Source: Intestinibacillus sp964580155 (GTDB lineage Bacteria; Bacillota; Clostridia; Oscillospirales; Butyricicoccaceae). Taken from it: DNA of 7,285 nt. This document shows positions 7,271-7,285 of this stretch, one piece after another (within the stretch, counting starts at the first letter, position 1; every line of letters begins with the position of its first letter). The notes beneath the pieces are model-generated. The model did no database searches. It had not been told where the DNA came from and was given only the letters and a program-made list of their open reading frames with translations. The position numbers were made by a program, and so were the translations under genes. The stretch is from contig CAZOJP010000063.1 in the NCBI GenBank assembly GCA_964580155.1, positions 1 through 7,285 on the forward strand. Direction: 5' to 3'.

Positions 7271-7285
7271 AAACAAGCTGCTTCG

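Overview
The window is an ordinary chromosomal DNA-repair locus. It holds a complete two-gene operon, addB then addA, encoding both subunits of the Gram-positive-type AddAB helicase-nuclease. A truncated tRNA-Asp gene lies on the opposite strand at the left edge, and a terminator followed by a strong promoter lies at the right edge. The type 1 AddB (iron-sulfur nuclease, as in Bacillus), the addB-addA order, the strong Shine-Dalgarno sequences and the sigma-A-like promoters point to a Firmicute. The very GC-rich coding sequence (roughly two thirds G+C by eye, not counted) with AT-rich intergenic DNA suggests a high-GC member of the Clostridia, for example an Oscillospiraceae/Butyricicoccaceae-like gut bacterium. 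That placement is inference.

Layout. Positions 1-58 hold the 5' 58 nt of tRNA-Asp(GTC) on the minus strand, cut by the window edge. Positions 59-211 are a divergent intergenic region: a near-consensus promoter reads left into the tRNA (83-111), an A/T-rich segment carries a perfect 12-bp palindrome (116-127), and an extended -10 promoter reads right into addB (153-181), followed by a strong ribosome binding site. addB occupies 212-3604 (1130 aa) and addA 3585-7166 (1193 aa), overlapping by 20 nt with the addA ribosome binding site inside addB. A GC-rich hairpin with a short T run (7176-7217) ends the operon. A TTGACA-17-TATACT promoter (7242-7270) then points to a gene beyond the window.

How the parts work together. 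By family knowledge, AddA supplies the single active superfamily 1 helicase motor and one RecB-type nuclease domain. AddB supplies the second nuclease domain, stabilised by a 4Fe-4S cluster, and the Chi-recognition scaffold. The complex resects double-strand break ends and prepares 3' single strands for RecA. All diagnostic motifs of both subunits are visible and intact, so the enzyme is predicted to be fully functional. I found no mobile element, CRISPR array or undescribed system. The points worth a second look are regulatory: the divergent tRNA/addBA promoter region and the strong edge promoter, which resembles the tRNA promoter.
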